From JAUVUV01 sp964548275 (lineage in GTDB: Bacteria; Gemmatimonadota; Glassbacteria; GWA2-58-10), in the NCBI GenBank assembly GCA_964548275.1, contig CAZJQI010000001.1, positions 1 to 64,000 on the forward strand: a stretch of DNA of 64,000 nucleotides. The letters are read 5' to 3'. Positions 8,088-17,864 of the stretch are shown here, piece by piece. Position numbers and translations under genes: made by a program. Each line of letters opens with the position of its first letter. Position 1 is the first letter of the stretch. Under the pieces are notes generated by a model that worked only from the letters and a program-made list of their open reading frames with translations, did not search any database and was not told the origin of the DNA.

Positions 8088-8647
8088 ATGGCACGAAAAA
8101 AAGCGCTCAACGGGAAATTGACAAAGAAGAAACTCCGCGAGATCGTTTTCAGCGCAGGCCAGTTGTGCCTGGAGAAAAAGGCCAGCGACGTTGTGGTGCT
8201 GGATTTGAAAAAAATTTCAGATGTCACAGACTTTTTCCTGATTGCCGAAGGCTACACGGATATCCATGTCCGCGCGGTCAGCGAACATATTATCGAGAAT
8301 CTCGAGAAACGATTCAAGCTCAAGCCCTGGCACGTGGAGGGCATGGAGTACGCAAGATGGGTCCTGATGGATTATGTCGATTTCGTGATTCACATTTTCC
8401 AGCCTGAAACGCGAAATTTCTATCAGCTCGAAAGGCTCTGGGCNNNNNNNNNNNNNNNNNNNNNNNNNNNNNNNNNNNNNNNNNNNNNNNNNNNNNNNNN
8501 NNNNNNNNNNNNNNNNNNNNNNNNNNNNNNNNNNNNNNNNNNNTTCACATTTTCCAGCCTGAAACGCGAAATTTCTATCAGCTCGAAAGGCTCTGGGCAG
8601 ATGCAGCACGGCACGAGATTGCCGATGAGCGGCCGGCCTCTGTGTGA
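8088..8647 (+). CDS. rsfS: Ribosomal silencing factor RsfS (split by an assembly gap)
   Basis: RsfS binds ribosomal protein L14 (uL14) on the large subunit and blocks subunit joining when nutrients are scarce. The first 118 codons show the DUF143 fold signature (ASDVVVLDLKKISDVTDFFLI, HVEGMEYARWVLMDYVDFVIHIF). The frame then meets 100 N. The 55 bases left of the gap (8389-8443) are repeated exactly right of it (8544-8598). Collapsing the duplicate and removing the Ns gives one uninterrupted 134-residue protein ending ADERPASV at 8647. The apparent frame change across the gap is therefore an artefact. The start follows AGGAAGGAC. Confidence 0.88.
8444..8543. other. Assembly gap of 100 N with duplicated flanks
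   Basis: Exactly 100 N separates two identical 55-base sequences (8389-8443 and 8544-8598). This is what scaffolding produces when two contigs that overlap are joined with a default gap instead of being merged. No sequence is likely to be missing. Confidence 0.95.
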
Positions 8648-8925
8648 AATTTGAAAAAGTCTCGGTTCGACAAAGAGGAAAAACACCCCTTGCATCAGGT
8701 GGCGAGGCAGGTTTTTATAATTTTTATCTCACAAAGAAAAAATTGTCTATCTTTGCGGGTAAAAGGTAGCAACCTTACAGGTTGTTTAATGTCATACGTA
8801 TGTTGAGCCTGAAAAAGTAGGAAAGACTCGTTGCAAATGCTTAAAGGTTGAATTATATCAGATCTACTATGCAGAACTGAATTAAGCCGGTTTCTTGAAA
8901 AAAGTTGGGTTGATTTTTCATTCAT

Positions 8926-9351
8926 TCAGTTGGGGCCTTTTACTGATTCTGGTTTAGTAGCAAAAGAAACACTATCAACACCAGCATCCCTCACGATATC
9001 TAAGATTTCAATAGCCTTTCCATACAATGCAGCACTGTCAGCTTTTAAAATAAGATTATTTGGGCTGCCGCGGTTTAAACTTTCTGTGATTAATGTTTCG
9101 ATGTCTTCTAAGCGAACCACTTGATCCCCGAAATATATTTCTCCCTGTGGTGTTAAAAAAATAGTCATTTGAGCAGGCTCTTCTCCCTCCTTGGGCGGAT
9201 TTTCACCAACTTCCGGCAGGTCGATTTTCAGCGCGGGCTGGTCCATGAACGTGGCGCTCACCGTGAAAAAAATGAGCAGCAGAAACACCACGTCCACAAG
9301 CGATATGATATTTATAGTGGCCTTGCGGCGGGTTCGGTGGGAAAACTGCAT
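8926..9351 (-). CDS. exbD: ExbD/TolR-family biopolymer transport protein
   Basis: A 141-residue protein with one N-terminal membrane segment containing the conserved proton-carrying Asp (D20 in IISLVDVVFLLLIFF), followed by the periplasmic ExbD domain ending around ILDIVRDAGVDSVSFAT. It works with ExbB to use the proton gradient to energise TonB-type proteins. Its ATG overlaps the stop of exbB by one base, and the TonB-like gene lies just upstream, so all three are one minus-strand unit (tonB-like, exbB, exbD). It could equally serve a Tol-like function; no TolB or Pal gene is in view. Confidence 0.92.
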   Translation of the reverse strand: MQFSHRTRRKATINIISLVDVVFLLLIFFTVSATFMDQPALKIDLPEVGENPPKEGEEPAQMTIFLTPQGEIYFGDQVVRLEDIETLITESLNRGSPNNLILKADSAALYGKAIEILDIVRDAGVDSVSFATKPESVKGPN

Positions 9352-9998
9352 CAGTCGCTCGCCTCTTTCAACACATCTGCAGAAACAGCTGACTGGTAAA
9401 AACTGGAAAGTTTGTTCAACAGGTACGTAGCCCGGTATTCGAGCTCCAGCACCAGCCCGTCTACCTTATTGGTGAAATAGTTGTAGCCCACCAGCGCCGG
9501 AATGCCGATACACAAGCCGGTGGCAGTGGTGATCAGTGCCAGCTGGATTCCGCCGGCCAGGGCGCTTGCCTGGCCGATCCCGAACTGGGTGATGTCCCGG
9601 AAAATCTGGATCATGCCGAGCACGGTTCCCAGGATACCGAGCAACGGCGATATGCCGGCCACCGTGTCCAGCACCACCAGACCGCGCTCGAGCCTTCTGG
9701 TCTGCTGGCGGCCGGTATCCATGATCGCCTCCTTGATTTCCTCCTTGGGCAGGTTTTTCATTGACAGCGCGGCGAGTACCACCGCACTGAAAGGCCCGTG
9801 GTTCTTCTCGCAGATCGAATAAGCAAGCCCCAAATCTTCCGGAGCTTTTATATTCTCGATAACCTGGATGATCTCCGGCCGGATAATCTTGCTGCGGCGT
9901 AGATTCAAGCCGCGCTCGATAATTATGGCAACTGCCACTATCGAACAGGCGGCCAGGGGATACATCAGAACTCCACCTTGCTGGAAAAGCTCAAACAT
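9351..9998 (-). CDS. exbB: ExbB/TolQ/MotA-family proton channel
   Basis: A 215-residue inner-membrane protein with a first membrane helix at about residues 10-28 and the conserved helix pair around GISPLLGILGTVLGMIQIF and ALITTATGLCIGIPALVGYNYF, the MotA/TolQ/ExbB channel signature. It forms the proton-conducting complex with the ExbD encoded directly downstream. The 36-base gap to the preceding TonB-like gene and the 1-base overlap with exbD indicate co-transcription. Confidence 0.93.
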   Translation of the reverse strand: MFELFQQGGVLMYPLAACSIVAVAIIIERGLNLRRSKIIRPEIIQVIENIKAPEDLGLAYSICEKNHGPFSAVVLAALSMKNLPKEEIKEAIMDTGRQQTRRLERGLVVLDTVAGISPLLGILGTVLGMIQIFRDITQFGIGQASALAGGIQLALITTATGLCIGIPALVGYNYFTNKVDGLVLELEYRATYLLNKLSSFYQSAVSADVLKEASD

Positions 9999-10034
9999 TT
10001 TTATATCTGCCTTTTTTGTGTAATGTTCTCTGAA

Positions 10035-10934
10035 TTAACGTATGAATTCATTGTAAAAGAAACCCACTGTAATTTCCAGAAAATCCTCCGGAAAATCGCT
10101 CGGCAGCGGCAGAAACGGAACCGAGGCCTCGATTGAGTTCACGCTGGTGTCCTTGAGCGATTCGTGCCCGGTATAAGTTATCAGTTTGAAATCGGTCATC
10201 AAGCCATCCTGCTGGATTTTGAATTGCACGAAAGTACGGCCTCGAGCAAGCCCCATGTAGAAAGCAGGAGGCGGGTAGAGATTGCTCTCGATCCGTTTTT
10301 TCAACTCTTTCAGATACGGGGCCCAGTTCCAATTGTAGGTGCTCAGCCTGAAATCAGAAACAGGAGCGCGGCTGCGCTGGCTGTCGAAACGGGGCGCGGT
10401 CGGCGCATACGGTCGGCTTTCATCTCCCCGGGGCTGCTGGGGCTGGGTTAACGGTTTGTCCTCTGCTTTGGGTGGAGCCAGCCGGCTCAGGGCCTTCAGT
10501 TCCCGGAAAGCGTCAAAACTTGCCGCCCCCGGCTGCTCACTCTGCCGCTCCGGCACATCCTCGGCCTGCTCCTGGGAACCATCTGTCACCCCAACCGGAG
10601 TTGAAAAAGGCGTGGGTTCGGGCATCATCGCTGCGATCTCTGAGCGGCCTTCCTGAAAGGGAAGCCCCTCTGCCAGTTCGGCTGAAGCCTCGAGGTTGCT
10701 CGCGGCCAGGTTCTTGTCGGAAATGAAAGGTGTCACCTGTTCGACCGGGCTTTCAACAGCATCCTCCGGTGTCTCGACAAAAATGAAAGTCATCCTGTCG
10801 ATCTCTTTTTGCAGCTCCTCTGCCAGTGCCTCTCTCGTGTCCTTGATCACCATGCGCAGGGGAACCAGTAAAAGCAACAGGTGAAGAAGGATCGAGAGGA
10901 GGAACACTTTTTTCAGGCTGATTTCATCCGGCAC
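10035..10934 (-). CDS. tonB: TonB-family energy transducer
   Basis: 299 residues: a short cytoplasmic start, one membrane helix (VFLLSILLHLLLLLVPLRMV, about 10-29), a long Pro/Glu-rich periplasmic linker (about 60-200), and a C-terminal domain (about 205-299) with LKKRIESNLYPPPAF and the TonB-like beta strands. It should span the periplasm and pass ExbB/ExbD-derived energy to outer-membrane transporters. The HLLLLLVP helix contains the His commonly found in TonB transmembrane segments. It is the first gene of the tonB-exbB-exbD unit. Confidence 0.85.
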   Translation of the reverse strand: MPDEISLKKVFLLSILLHLLLLLVPLRMVIKDTREALAEELQKEIDRMTFIFVETPEDAVESPVEQVTPFISDKNLAASNLEASAELAEGLPFQEGRSEIAAMMPEPTPFSTPVGVTDGSQEQAEDVPERQSEQPGAASFDAFRELKALSRLAPPKAEDKPLTQPQQPRGDESRPYAPTAPRFDSQRSRAPVSDFRLSTYNWNWAPYLKELKKRIESNLYPPPAFYMGLARGRTFVQFKIQQDGLMTDFKLITYTGHESLKDTSVNSIEASVPFLPLPSDFPEDFLEITVGFFYNEFIR

Positions 10935-11652
10935 TGCTTGCTCTCCTGAAAGCAGCTAAGTATTACCTATGAGGGGAAGATCTATATCCCTCTAATTTCA
11001 GCAACTCCGGGGGTAGGTCTGTTTTTTATGCCCTCGGCGCCTTTTTAATGTTCTTAACTTATAAGGATATTTATGCCGAAAAGGGACAATTTATACTTAG
11101 CGACTTAAATAACTGCTAATATTATAGAGTATGAAGAATATGAATTTTCTGCTCCGAAAATAATGGACTAAAGGAGCGTTATTCCATGGATTCGGTAAAA
11201 ACCACCCGTAGGGGCGCACGGCCGCGCGCCCCTACAGAAAACAAAACATTTTCATTGTTTCCGGGTGAGCCACCGGCTCATGACGACTGACTCCTGACTA
11301 CTGTCTCCTCAAACACGATTGTCTATCAATATGTATTAAATCTGAGATTGTAGTTATGCGCAATAATTTATGACGTCTATGTATAATTAATTGCCTTTTA
11401 ATCGATAATCCCGGGCAATATCCCGTTTCTAATTATCCGACCATGGTGCCTGAAAATCCAAGATATTTTCGTCCCTATGTGCTTGCAACCTCAAATACTA
11501 CAATGAATTGGCCATGATGTCAAGCATGACCGGTTATCTTACCTAAATCTATCTATGTCAGATAATACTTGACTTGAACGGTTAAACTCGGCAATCATTG
11601 GATCAGGATTGAAATTTAACATACCCATTCAGGAATAAGAAGGAGAATCACC
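10935..11652. other. Long intergenic region before polA
   Basis: No gene is recognised in these 718 bases between divergent tonB and polA. The only structured content is the dispersed repeat at 11147-11288. Promoters for both flanking genes must lie here, but I see no unambiguous -35/-10 pair. Confidence 0.5.
11147..11288. repeat. Dispersed palindromic repeat, copy 1
   Basis: Starts TTCTGCTCCGAAAATAATG and contains a GC-rich palindrome (GTAGGGGCGCACGG, then its near-complement ending CCCCTAC), then CATTTTCATTGTTTCCGGGTGAGCC. Copies with the same order of parts are at 36026-36158 and, shortened, at 36472-36560. Confidence 0.8.
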
Positions 11653-14352
11653 TTGGCTGACCAGCTTTTCCTGCTTGACGGATACGCTATGCTCTACCGG
11701 GCGTATTTCGCCTTTATCAAAAATCCGTTAATCAACTCCCAAGGCCAGAATACCAGTGCTATTTTCGGACTTACCCTTCAAATCGGCAGCATTATCGAAG
11801 AATGTTCTCCTCCATACATGGCTGTAGTGTTGGACACTCCCAAGCCGACTTTCCGCGATGAACTCTACCCTGACTACAAGGCCACGCGGGAGAAAATGCC
11901 GGAGGAATTAAAGCAGCAGATACCCTGGGCCAGGAGCCTGATGGAGGAGGGATTCCGCATCCCGATCATTGAGCTCGAGGGCTACGAGGCGGATGACGTG
12001 ATCGGTACGCTGGTCAGGAAAGCGGAAAAAATGGGGATGGGGGCTGTGATTGTCTCCGGGGACAAAGATTTCTATCAACTGATTGACCAGCATATAAAGC
12101 TTTACAACCGCAAGGGCAGAGGTGAGGAAGCCGAGTGGGTGGGACCGGACAACGCCCCTGAGCGCCTGGGTGTGCCCCCGCAAAAGACGGTGGATTTTCT
12201 GGCGCTGATGGGGGATTCGGCAGATAACGTGCCCGGCGTGCGAGGGGTGGGCAAGGTTTCGGCGCAGAAACTGCTCACTGACTATGCCTCGCTTGAGGAT
12301 ATTTACGACCATCTGGATGAAATCAAGCCCGAGGGATTGCGCCAGAAACTGGCTGATGACAGGGAAAGTGCATTCCTGTCACAGAAACTGGTGACTATCA
12401 AAACGGATGTTGACGTGGAACTCAACCTCGAGGCCTTGCGCGTGGTGGAGCCTGATATCGAGAAACTCGCCGAGCTTTTCAACCGCCTGGAATTCCGCTC
12501 TCTCAAGGAACGCTACGGGATCAGAGAATATGAAGAGGAAAAGGCCGCGAAAAGTGGGAAAAACTACCGGCTTGTTGGATCGCTCAAGGAGCTTGAAAAG
12601 GTTGCCGAGAAATTACGCGCGGCAGGAAAGTTCGCCGTGGATGTCGAAACAACAAGTCTCGACCCAATAGAGGCGGAACTGGTGGGGATTTCGTTAAGCT
12701 GCACCCCGGATGAGGGCTGGTATATTCCTATCGCCCACGCCCAGGGAGGAAACCTCGAGCTGGACCGAGTGCGCGAAATCCTGGCCCCCCTGCTTTCGGA
12801 TGAAAAGATCGGCTGCGTGGGACAGAATATAAAGTATGACATGACAGTACTTTCCCGCTATGGGATGGAGGTGGCAGGGATTGTGGGCGACCCGATGATC
12901 GCCTCCTACCTTCTCGATCCGGGAAGGCGCTCGCACAAGCTGGAGGTTCTGGCCGAATCCATCCTGGACTACCGGATGATCACCTACCAGGAGGTCACAG
13001 GCAAGGGCAAGGATCAGGTTACTTTCGACAAGGTGGGGCTCGAGCAGGCCTGCCGCTATTCCGCCGAGGATGCCGATATAGCGCTGATCCTCGATAATAA
13101 GCTTAAAACACGAATCGAGGAGGAGGAACTGGGCAAACTTTACCGCACCGTGGAGTTGCCGTTAATCCCGGTGCTCGCCCGGATGGAAATCAATGGCGTT
13201 GCGATAGATGTTCCTTACCTTGAACAACTGAGCAAGATTATGGAGGGCCGGCTGGGTGAGCTCGAAAAACGCGCCTTCGAACTTGCCGGACACGAGTTCA
13301 ATGTCAATTCAACCCAGCAACTGGCCCATGTGCTGTTCGACCAACTCGGGATCAAGCCCAGGAAAAAGACAAAGACAGGTTTTTCCACCGACAGCTTTGT
13401 CCTGGCCGAGTTGGCTGGCGAGCACGATTTGCCTGGAGTAATCCTTGAGTACAGAGAGGTGGCCAAGCTAAAGTCCACCTATGCCGATGCTCTTCCGCGG
13501 CAGGTCAATCCGCGTACGGGCAGGATCCACACCTCTTTCAACCAGATGGTCGCAGCCACTGGCAGGCTTTCGAGCACCAACCCGAACCTGCAGAACATCC
13601 CGGTTCGCACCGGGGAGGGGCGAAAGATCCGCAGAGGTTTTATCCCCGGCGGCAAAGACCGGGTGCTGCTCTGCGCCGACTACAGCCAGATCGAACTCAG
13701 GGTGCTGGCTCACCTGAGCGGCGATGAGTCGATGATCGAGGCTTTCGCCAGGGGAGTGGATATACACACCGAGACCGCCTCGCGCCTGTTCGGCCTTGCT
13801 CCGGAGGAAATATCGATTGAGCACCGAAGCCGGGCCAAGACTATCAATTTCGGGGTGCTCTACGGTATGGGCCCCCACCGGCTGTCCCAGGAACTTAAAA
13901 TACCTTTCAACGAAGCCAGGAAATTTATCGAGGATTATTTCGACCGCTTCCCGCTGATCCGGGCCTACATCGAGCGCCAGGTAGACCAGGCCCGCGAGCA
14001 GGGCTGGGTTTCGACAATTCTCGGACGAAGGAGAAAACTGCCGGAAATCAATAGCGCCAACCGCGTGCAGCGGCAGAACGCCGAGCGTATGGCACTTAAC
14101 ACGCCGATCCAGGGCTCAGCCGCAGACCTGATCAAGATCGCCATGATCGAGGTGGATCGAAAACTTCAGGAAAAATTTCCCGAGGCGAAGATGATAATCC
14201 AGGTGCACGACGAGCTTGTGTTTGAGGTGCCACAATCGCAGGCTGACAAGGTCGGGGAGCTGGTGCGAACTGTGATGGAAAATGCGGTGGAGTTAAAAGT
14301 GCCTGTCAGGGTCGATCTCAGCCAGGGCGGAAACTGGTTGGAATGCAAGTAA
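11653..14352 (+). CDS. polA: DNA polymerase I
   Basis: An 899-residue Pol I with all three activities apparently intact. The 5'-nuclease domain covers about residues 1-290. The 3'-5' exonuclease follows, with DVETTSLDP (D and E near 330), NIKYDMTVL and the YSAEDAD motif, so proofreading residues are present, unlike Taq-type enzymes. The polymerase domain shows motif A DYSQIELRVLAHLSGD (about 676), motif B KTINFGVLYGMG and motif C VHDEL (about 851). It fills gaps, removes RNA primers and acts in repair. The start is TTG behind AGAAGGAG. coaE follows after 26 bases, so they probably share a transcript. Confidence 0.97.
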   Translation: MADQLFLLDGYAMLYRAYFAFIKNPLINSQGQNTSAIFGLTLQIGSIIEECSPPYMAVVLDTPKPTFRDELYPDYKATREKMPEELKQQIPWARSLMEEGFRIPIIELEGYEADDVIGTLVRKAEKMGMGAVIVSGDKDFYQLIDQHIKLYNRKGRGEEAEWVGPDNAPERLGVPPQKTVDFLALMGDSADNVPGVRGVGKVSAQKLLTDYASLEDIYDHLDEIKPEGLRQKLADDRESAFLSQKLVTIKTDVDVELNLEALRVVEPDIEKLAELFNRLEFRSLKERYGIREYEEEKAAKSGKNYRLVGSLKELEKVAEKLRAAGKFAVDVETTSLDPIEAELVGISLSCTPDEGWYIPIAHAQGGNLELDRVREILAPLLSDEKIGCVGQNIKYDMTVLSRYGMEVAGIVGDPMIASYLLDPGRRSHKLEVLAESILDYRMITYQEVTGKGKDQVTFDKVGLEQACRYSAEDADIALILDNKLKTRIEEEELGKLYRTVELPLIPVLARMEINGVAIDVPYLEQLSKIMEGRLGELEKRAFELAGHEFNVNSTQQLAHVLFDQLGIKPRKKTKTGFSTDSFVLAELAGEHDLPGVILEYREVAKLKSTYADALPRQVNPRTGRIHTSFNQMVAATGRLSSTNPNLQNIPVRTGEGRKIRRGFIPGGKDRVLLCADYSQIELRVLAHLSGDESMIEAFARGVDIHTETASRLFGLAPEEISIEHRSRAKTINFGVLYGMGPHRLSQELKIPFNEARKFIEDYFDRFPLIRAYIERQVDQAREQGWVSTILGRRRKLPEINSANRVQRQNAERMALNTPIQGSAADLIKIAMIEVDRKLQEKFPEAKMIIQVHDELVFEVPQSQADKVGELVRTVMENAVELKVPVRVDLSQGGNWLECK

Positions 14353-14378
14353 AGAGGCGCGAATGAATTGGAGGTGAA

Positions 14379-14996
14379 ATGATTTCGATCGGCTTGACAG
14401 GCAACGTGGGCTCAGGCAAAAGTACCGTGGCAAGAATCTGGAAAGCGGAGCGGGGAGCGCTGCTGATCGACGCTGATCAAATCGGCCGCTCGGTCGTACA
14501 ACCGGGAAGCCGCTGCATGGCCAGACTGGTACAACGTTTCGGTAAGGAAATTCTTCTTCCCGATGGTTCTCTCAACCGGAGGAGAATGGCAGAGATTGCA
14601 TTTTCTGATAAGGAAAACCTGGAAGCTCTCAACTCGATCGTTCACCCGAAGATTATCCGTAAGATAAACGACCAATTGCAGGAGGCTCGCAGCCAGGGTG
14701 CTGGTGCAGTGGTGGTGGATGCAGCCCTGATATTAGAGTTCGGCTTCGAGCGCTGTCTCGACGTTGTCGTGGCGGTGGATGCACCCAGGGAGATCAAAAT
14801 CGAGCGCATGCTCGCAAAGGGCAAAATAAGCCGGGAGACTCTGGAGCAGATGCTGGAGGTGCAGCTTCCCCCGCAGGAACTTAAAGAAAAAGCTGATTAC
14901 GTTCTCGATAACAGCGCAGATGAGGAAAGCCTGAAGGAAAGCACACTGGAACTATTTGACCGGCTGGTGAACAAAGAAAAAAAAGAGGCGCGATAA
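14379..14996 (+). CDS. coaE: Dephospho-CoA kinase
   Basis: A 205-residue P-loop kinase that phosphorylates the ribose 3'-OH of dephospho-CoA, the last step of CoA synthesis. The Walker A GNVGSGKST occupies residues 8-16, followed by the DADQIGR segment and the lid region typical of CoaE. The ATG is preceded by a strong GGAGGTGAA. The polA-coaE order is frequent in bacteria (in many genomes with mutM between). Confidence 0.95.
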   Translation: MISIGLTGNVGSGKSTVARIWKAERGALLIDADQIGRSVVQPGSRCMARLVQRFGKEILLPDGSLNRRRMAEIAFSDKENLEALNSIVHPKIIRKINDQLQEARSQGAGAVVVDAALILEFGFERCLDVVVAVDAPREIKIERMLAKGKISRETLEQMLEVQLPPQELKEKADYVLDNSADEESLKESTLELFDRLVNKEKKEAR

Positions 14997-15061
14997 GTCG
15001 TGTTTCTTGGTCGTATTTGATATATATTCGGATGCTTAGATAGAATACGCCTGTTTTTAAT

Positions 15062-15832
15062 TCATAAAGCTAATCGTAACCCCATCGTTCCGAAAGTGTC
15101 TCCCCCTGTACGTCCCACCTCGAGACCCAGCTTGAGCAGCAGGAAATTCCACTCCACCCCGGTGTAAAAAACGGATTCGCTCTTGGTCTGCTCGACCTTT
15201 ATTCCATTAGTCCAATACGCATGCCGGTTTCTGTTCACGCCGATCCCGGCAAGAGGGGTGATTACGAACAGGTTCTTGCTCACATCGATTCGGAATGAGG
15301 TTGTAGAGAACTCCGCCTCCTGGGTGGCGGGAATCGCAGGATTCCACACACTGCCGAACGGCATCTTGCCCATTGAGTGGTACCCTGCTGAGACAGAGAC
15401 CGCCGGTGTGATAATCGAGTTGCGCAGGATTCCGATTCGGGCTCCTGTGCCCCAGATGTTTGACTGTTCAGAAATCAGGCCGTTGAGGTTCACCCGGCCC
15501 AGGCGCAAGAATAAATCAAGCGAGCCCAGTCCATGGACGCTCGGCCCCAGGCGTAGCCCCTTGAAAGCTCCAATGCGAAGAATGGTTGATATAGAGGAAG
15601 CCGTGGCCGTGTTGCCAAGCATCGAGGGGCGAGAAAGCGCGCCCGAGACCCCGAAAGAAAAATGCCCCCAGCCGCCCAGAGTATTGGCGCTGGAAAGAGA
15701 TGTGTTCCCCCCGGCGATCAACCCCCCGAGCCAGGTGCTTTCCGAGACCCCGATTTCAGCAAGCTGGGCCAAGGCACTGTGCTGATACGAAAGAATGTAC
15801 AAAAGAGAAAGAAGAAGAGAGATTTTTTTCAT
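15062..15832 (-). CDS. Exported outer-membrane-like hypothetical protein
   Basis: 256 residues with a clear Sec signal peptide (MKKISLLLSLLYILSYQHSALA) and a body of alternating Gly, Ser and hydrophobic residues in short stretches (for example GHFSFGVSGALS, LGLEVGRTGGDTFG), ending in a hydrophobic Leu-Ala-Leu. This pattern fits a beta-barrel outer-membrane protein of about 10-12 strands. No specific family is recognised. It sits between coaE (convergent) and purM (same strand, 23 bases upstream), so it may be co-transcribed with purM. Confidence 0.6.
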   Translation of the reverse strand: MKKISLLLSLLYILSYQHSALAQLAEIGVSESTWLGGLIAGGNTSLSSANTLGGWGHFSFGVSGALSRPSMLGNTATASSISTILRIGAFKGLRLGPSVHGLGSLDLFLRLGRVNLNGLISEQSNIWGTGARIGILRNSIITPAVSVSAGYHSMGKMPFGSVWNPAIPATQEAEFSTTSFRIDVSKNLFVITPLAGIGVNRNRHAYWTNGIKVEQTKSESVFYTGVEWNFLLLKLGLEVGRTGGDTFGTMGLRLAL

Positions 15833-15855
15833 GGTGAAATCCTAAGTCTGAATGC

Positions 15856-16902
15856 TTATCGGTAAATTACCTTGCCGGATCCCGGTACAATCCGGCCGAT
15901 AATGATTGCTTCCTCACCCTGTAAACCGAGCACGGCTGCCACATCCTCCAGATTGTCTTCAGCGGCGATCACCACCATGCCGATCCCCATGTTGAAAACG
16001 CGGTAGGCCTCCTGGTTATCTATCCGGCCTGCCTGGATGAGGAACTTGAAGATCGGCGGCACAGGCCAGCTTGATGTCTCGATCTCGGCATCCAGATTGC
16101 CGGGGAACACCCGGGGAATGTTATCTGTCAGCCCGCCTCCGGTAATATGGGCGGCTGCGTGGATCAGCTTGCGCGAAAACAAAGCCTCTAAAGCTTTTTT
16201 GTAGCTTTTGTGCACTGCAAGAAGGGCCTCGCTGAATGTTTCGCCACTGCCGCCGGGCAGGGGATCGTCGATACTGTGCCCGAGATCAGTAAAGATTATT
16301 TTGCGTGCCAGGGAATAGCCGTTGGTGTGCAGCCCCGTGGAGGGAAGGCCCACAAGCACATGTCCGGCAGCCACTTTCTCTCCGGTGACAAGTTCGCCCC
16401 GCTCGGCAATTCCCACGATAAAACCGGCCAGATCGTAATCCTCTTCGTCGTATAGATCGGGCATTTCAGCAGTTTCGCCGCCCAGAAGAGCGATCCCGTT
16501 GTTCTCGCAGCCGGTGATAAAGCCCTCCATGATCTCGGCGATCTGAGCCGGAGCCAGCTTGCCCACGCTGATATAATCCATGAAAAACAGGGGAGTTGCG
16601 CCCTGGACCATTATATCGTTGACACAGTGGTTTACCAGGCACTCGCCCACAGTGTTGTGCCGTCCGGCCATCCGCGCCACGAGAAGCTTGGTTCCCACGC
16701 CGTCCGTGCTGCTGACCAGTACTGGCTCTTTTATTTTCAGGCCGGCGAGCGAGTACATACCGCCGAAACTGCCGACATCGCTCAGCACCCCGGGCGTGAA
16801 AGTCCTGGCTACCCTGGCTTTGAACCGGTCCACAGCCTCCCGGGCCGCCTCGATATCTACCCCCGCTTCCTTGTAGGAACTTTTTTTCTTGTGCTTGGTC
16901 AT
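15856..16902 (-). CDS. purM: Phosphoribosylformylglycinamidine cyclo-ligase (AIR synthetase)
   Basis: 348 residues. PurM closes the imidazole ring of FGAM to AIR using ATP in purine synthesis. The N-terminal SSYKEAGVDIEAA, the STDGVGTKL nucleotide-binding segment, GGETAEMPDLY and the C-terminal GGGLTDNIPRV are the family signatures. The ATG at 16902 follows AGGGA and gives the usual length; the frame extends 13 codons upstream but that part overlaps the preceding sugar-kinase gene. It is transcribed with argS and the PfkB kinase. Confidence 0.96.
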   Translation of the reverse strand: MTKHKKKSSYKEAGVDIEAAREAVDRFKARVARTFTPGVLSDVGSFGGMYSLAGLKIKEPVLVSSTDGVGTKLLVARMAGRHNTVGECLVNHCVNDIMVQGATPLFFMDYISVGKLAPAQIAEIMEGFITGCENNGIALLGGETAEMPDLYDEEDYDLAGFIVGIAERGELVTGEKVAAGHVLVGLPSTGLHTNGYSLARKIIFTDLGHSIDDPLPGGSGETFSEALLAVHKSYKKALEALFSRKLIHAAAHITGGGLTDNIPRVFPGNLDAEIETSSWPVPPIFKFLIQAGRIDNQEAYRVFNMGIGMVVIAAEDNLEDVAAVLGLQGEEAIIIGRIVPGSGKVIYR

Positions 16903-16937
16903 GATAAATTCCCTGTTCGCAAGCTCGAGCCTTGCGA

Positions 16938-17852
16938 TCAATCGAAATGGACGAGTTCTCTGATAAATTCCACCCTGGCCTCGAGCTCTGCAAGGCTCAG
17001 GTCATTGATTCGTTTTATACTGAAATCCTCGCAGCAGAAAGAGGCCATCGCGGAGCCGAAAACCACGGCGGTGCGCATTGCTGCGTGGGAGAGGGAGCCG
17101 GCGCGTTGAATGTACCCGGCAAATCCCCCGACAAAACAGTCGCCGGCACCGGTGGGATCGACAACTTTTTTCAACGGATACGCCGGAATCGCAAACAGCT
17201 CGCTGCCCAGTGCCGCGATTGCCCCGTGATCGCCCTTTTTCACAACAACAGTGCGTGGTCCAAGGCCCTGGATTTCCTCCAGCGCCTCGACCAGGTTGAG
17301 CTTGCCGGTCAACTGGCGTGCCTCCTCATCGTTCAGGATCAGCACATCGCAGCGGCAAATCATTTCCAGAAGGTTTTCCCTGTCCGATTGAATCCAGAGA
17401 TTCATCGTATCGGCCACGACAAAGGTTGGATTTCTCATGCTGTGGATCAGTTTTAGCTGTGTCGGCGGATCGATATTGGCCAGGCAGACCGTGCCGCAGT
17501 CGAGATAGCTCTCAGGCACCTGAAAGTCGTAATTCTCGGTTACCCCGAGTTCGGTATAAAGAGTGTCCCGCAGATTGACATTCTCTCTGTACTTGCCGCC
17601 CCAGCGGAAAGTCTTTCCCGGAAGTGTGGCAACTCCCTCGAGATCAAGATTTGGCCGGTTCAGTTCCTCCCACTGGTCAAAATCTTCGCCCACCACACCG
17701 ACCAGGTTGACTGGCGCCAGGATCGAAGCGGCCACTGCGAAATACATCCCGCTGCCGCCCAGGACATTTTCCGCTTTTCCCCAGGGTGTGATTACTGTAT
17801 CAAGAGCGATCGTGCCCACTGCGACAATCGGCTTTGGTGGCTTTTCTGCCAT
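16938..17852 (-). CDS. PfkB-family carbohydrate kinase
   Basis: A 304-residue ribokinase-like enzyme. It begins VAVGTIALDTVITP and has the GGSGMYFAVAAS substrate-binding motif (about 32-43). The C-terminal PfkB signature DPTGAGDCFVGGF supplies the catalytic Asp and the anion hole (GAGD). It phosphorylates a sugar or nucleoside hydroxyl with ATP; the substrate is not evident. The FRWGGKYRENVN segment resembles a subgroup often found beside purine or translation genes. It lies between argS and purM on the same strand with short gaps, so it belongs to that operon. Confidence 0.85.
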   Translation of the reverse strand: MAEKPPKPIVAVGTIALDTVITPWGKAENVLGGSGMYFAVAASILAPVNLVGVVGEDFDQWEELNRPNLDLEGVATLPGKTFRWGGKYRENVNLRDTLYTELGVTENYDFQVPESYLDCGTVCLANIDPPTQLKLIHSMRNPTFVVADTMNLWIQSDRENLLEMICRCDVLILNDEEARQLTGKLNLVEALEEIQGLGPRTVVVKKGDHGAIAALGSELFAIPAYPLKKVVDPTGAGDCFVGGFAGYIQRAGSLSHAAMRTAVVFGSAMASFCCEDFSIKRINDLSLAELEARVEFIRELVHFD

Positions 17853-17864
17853 TGATTTCTCCTG

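Noticed and set aside
8389..8598. 55-base direct repeat as a biological duplication
   Set aside because: The copies flank exactly 100 N and merging them restores rsfS, so it is a scaffolding artefact.
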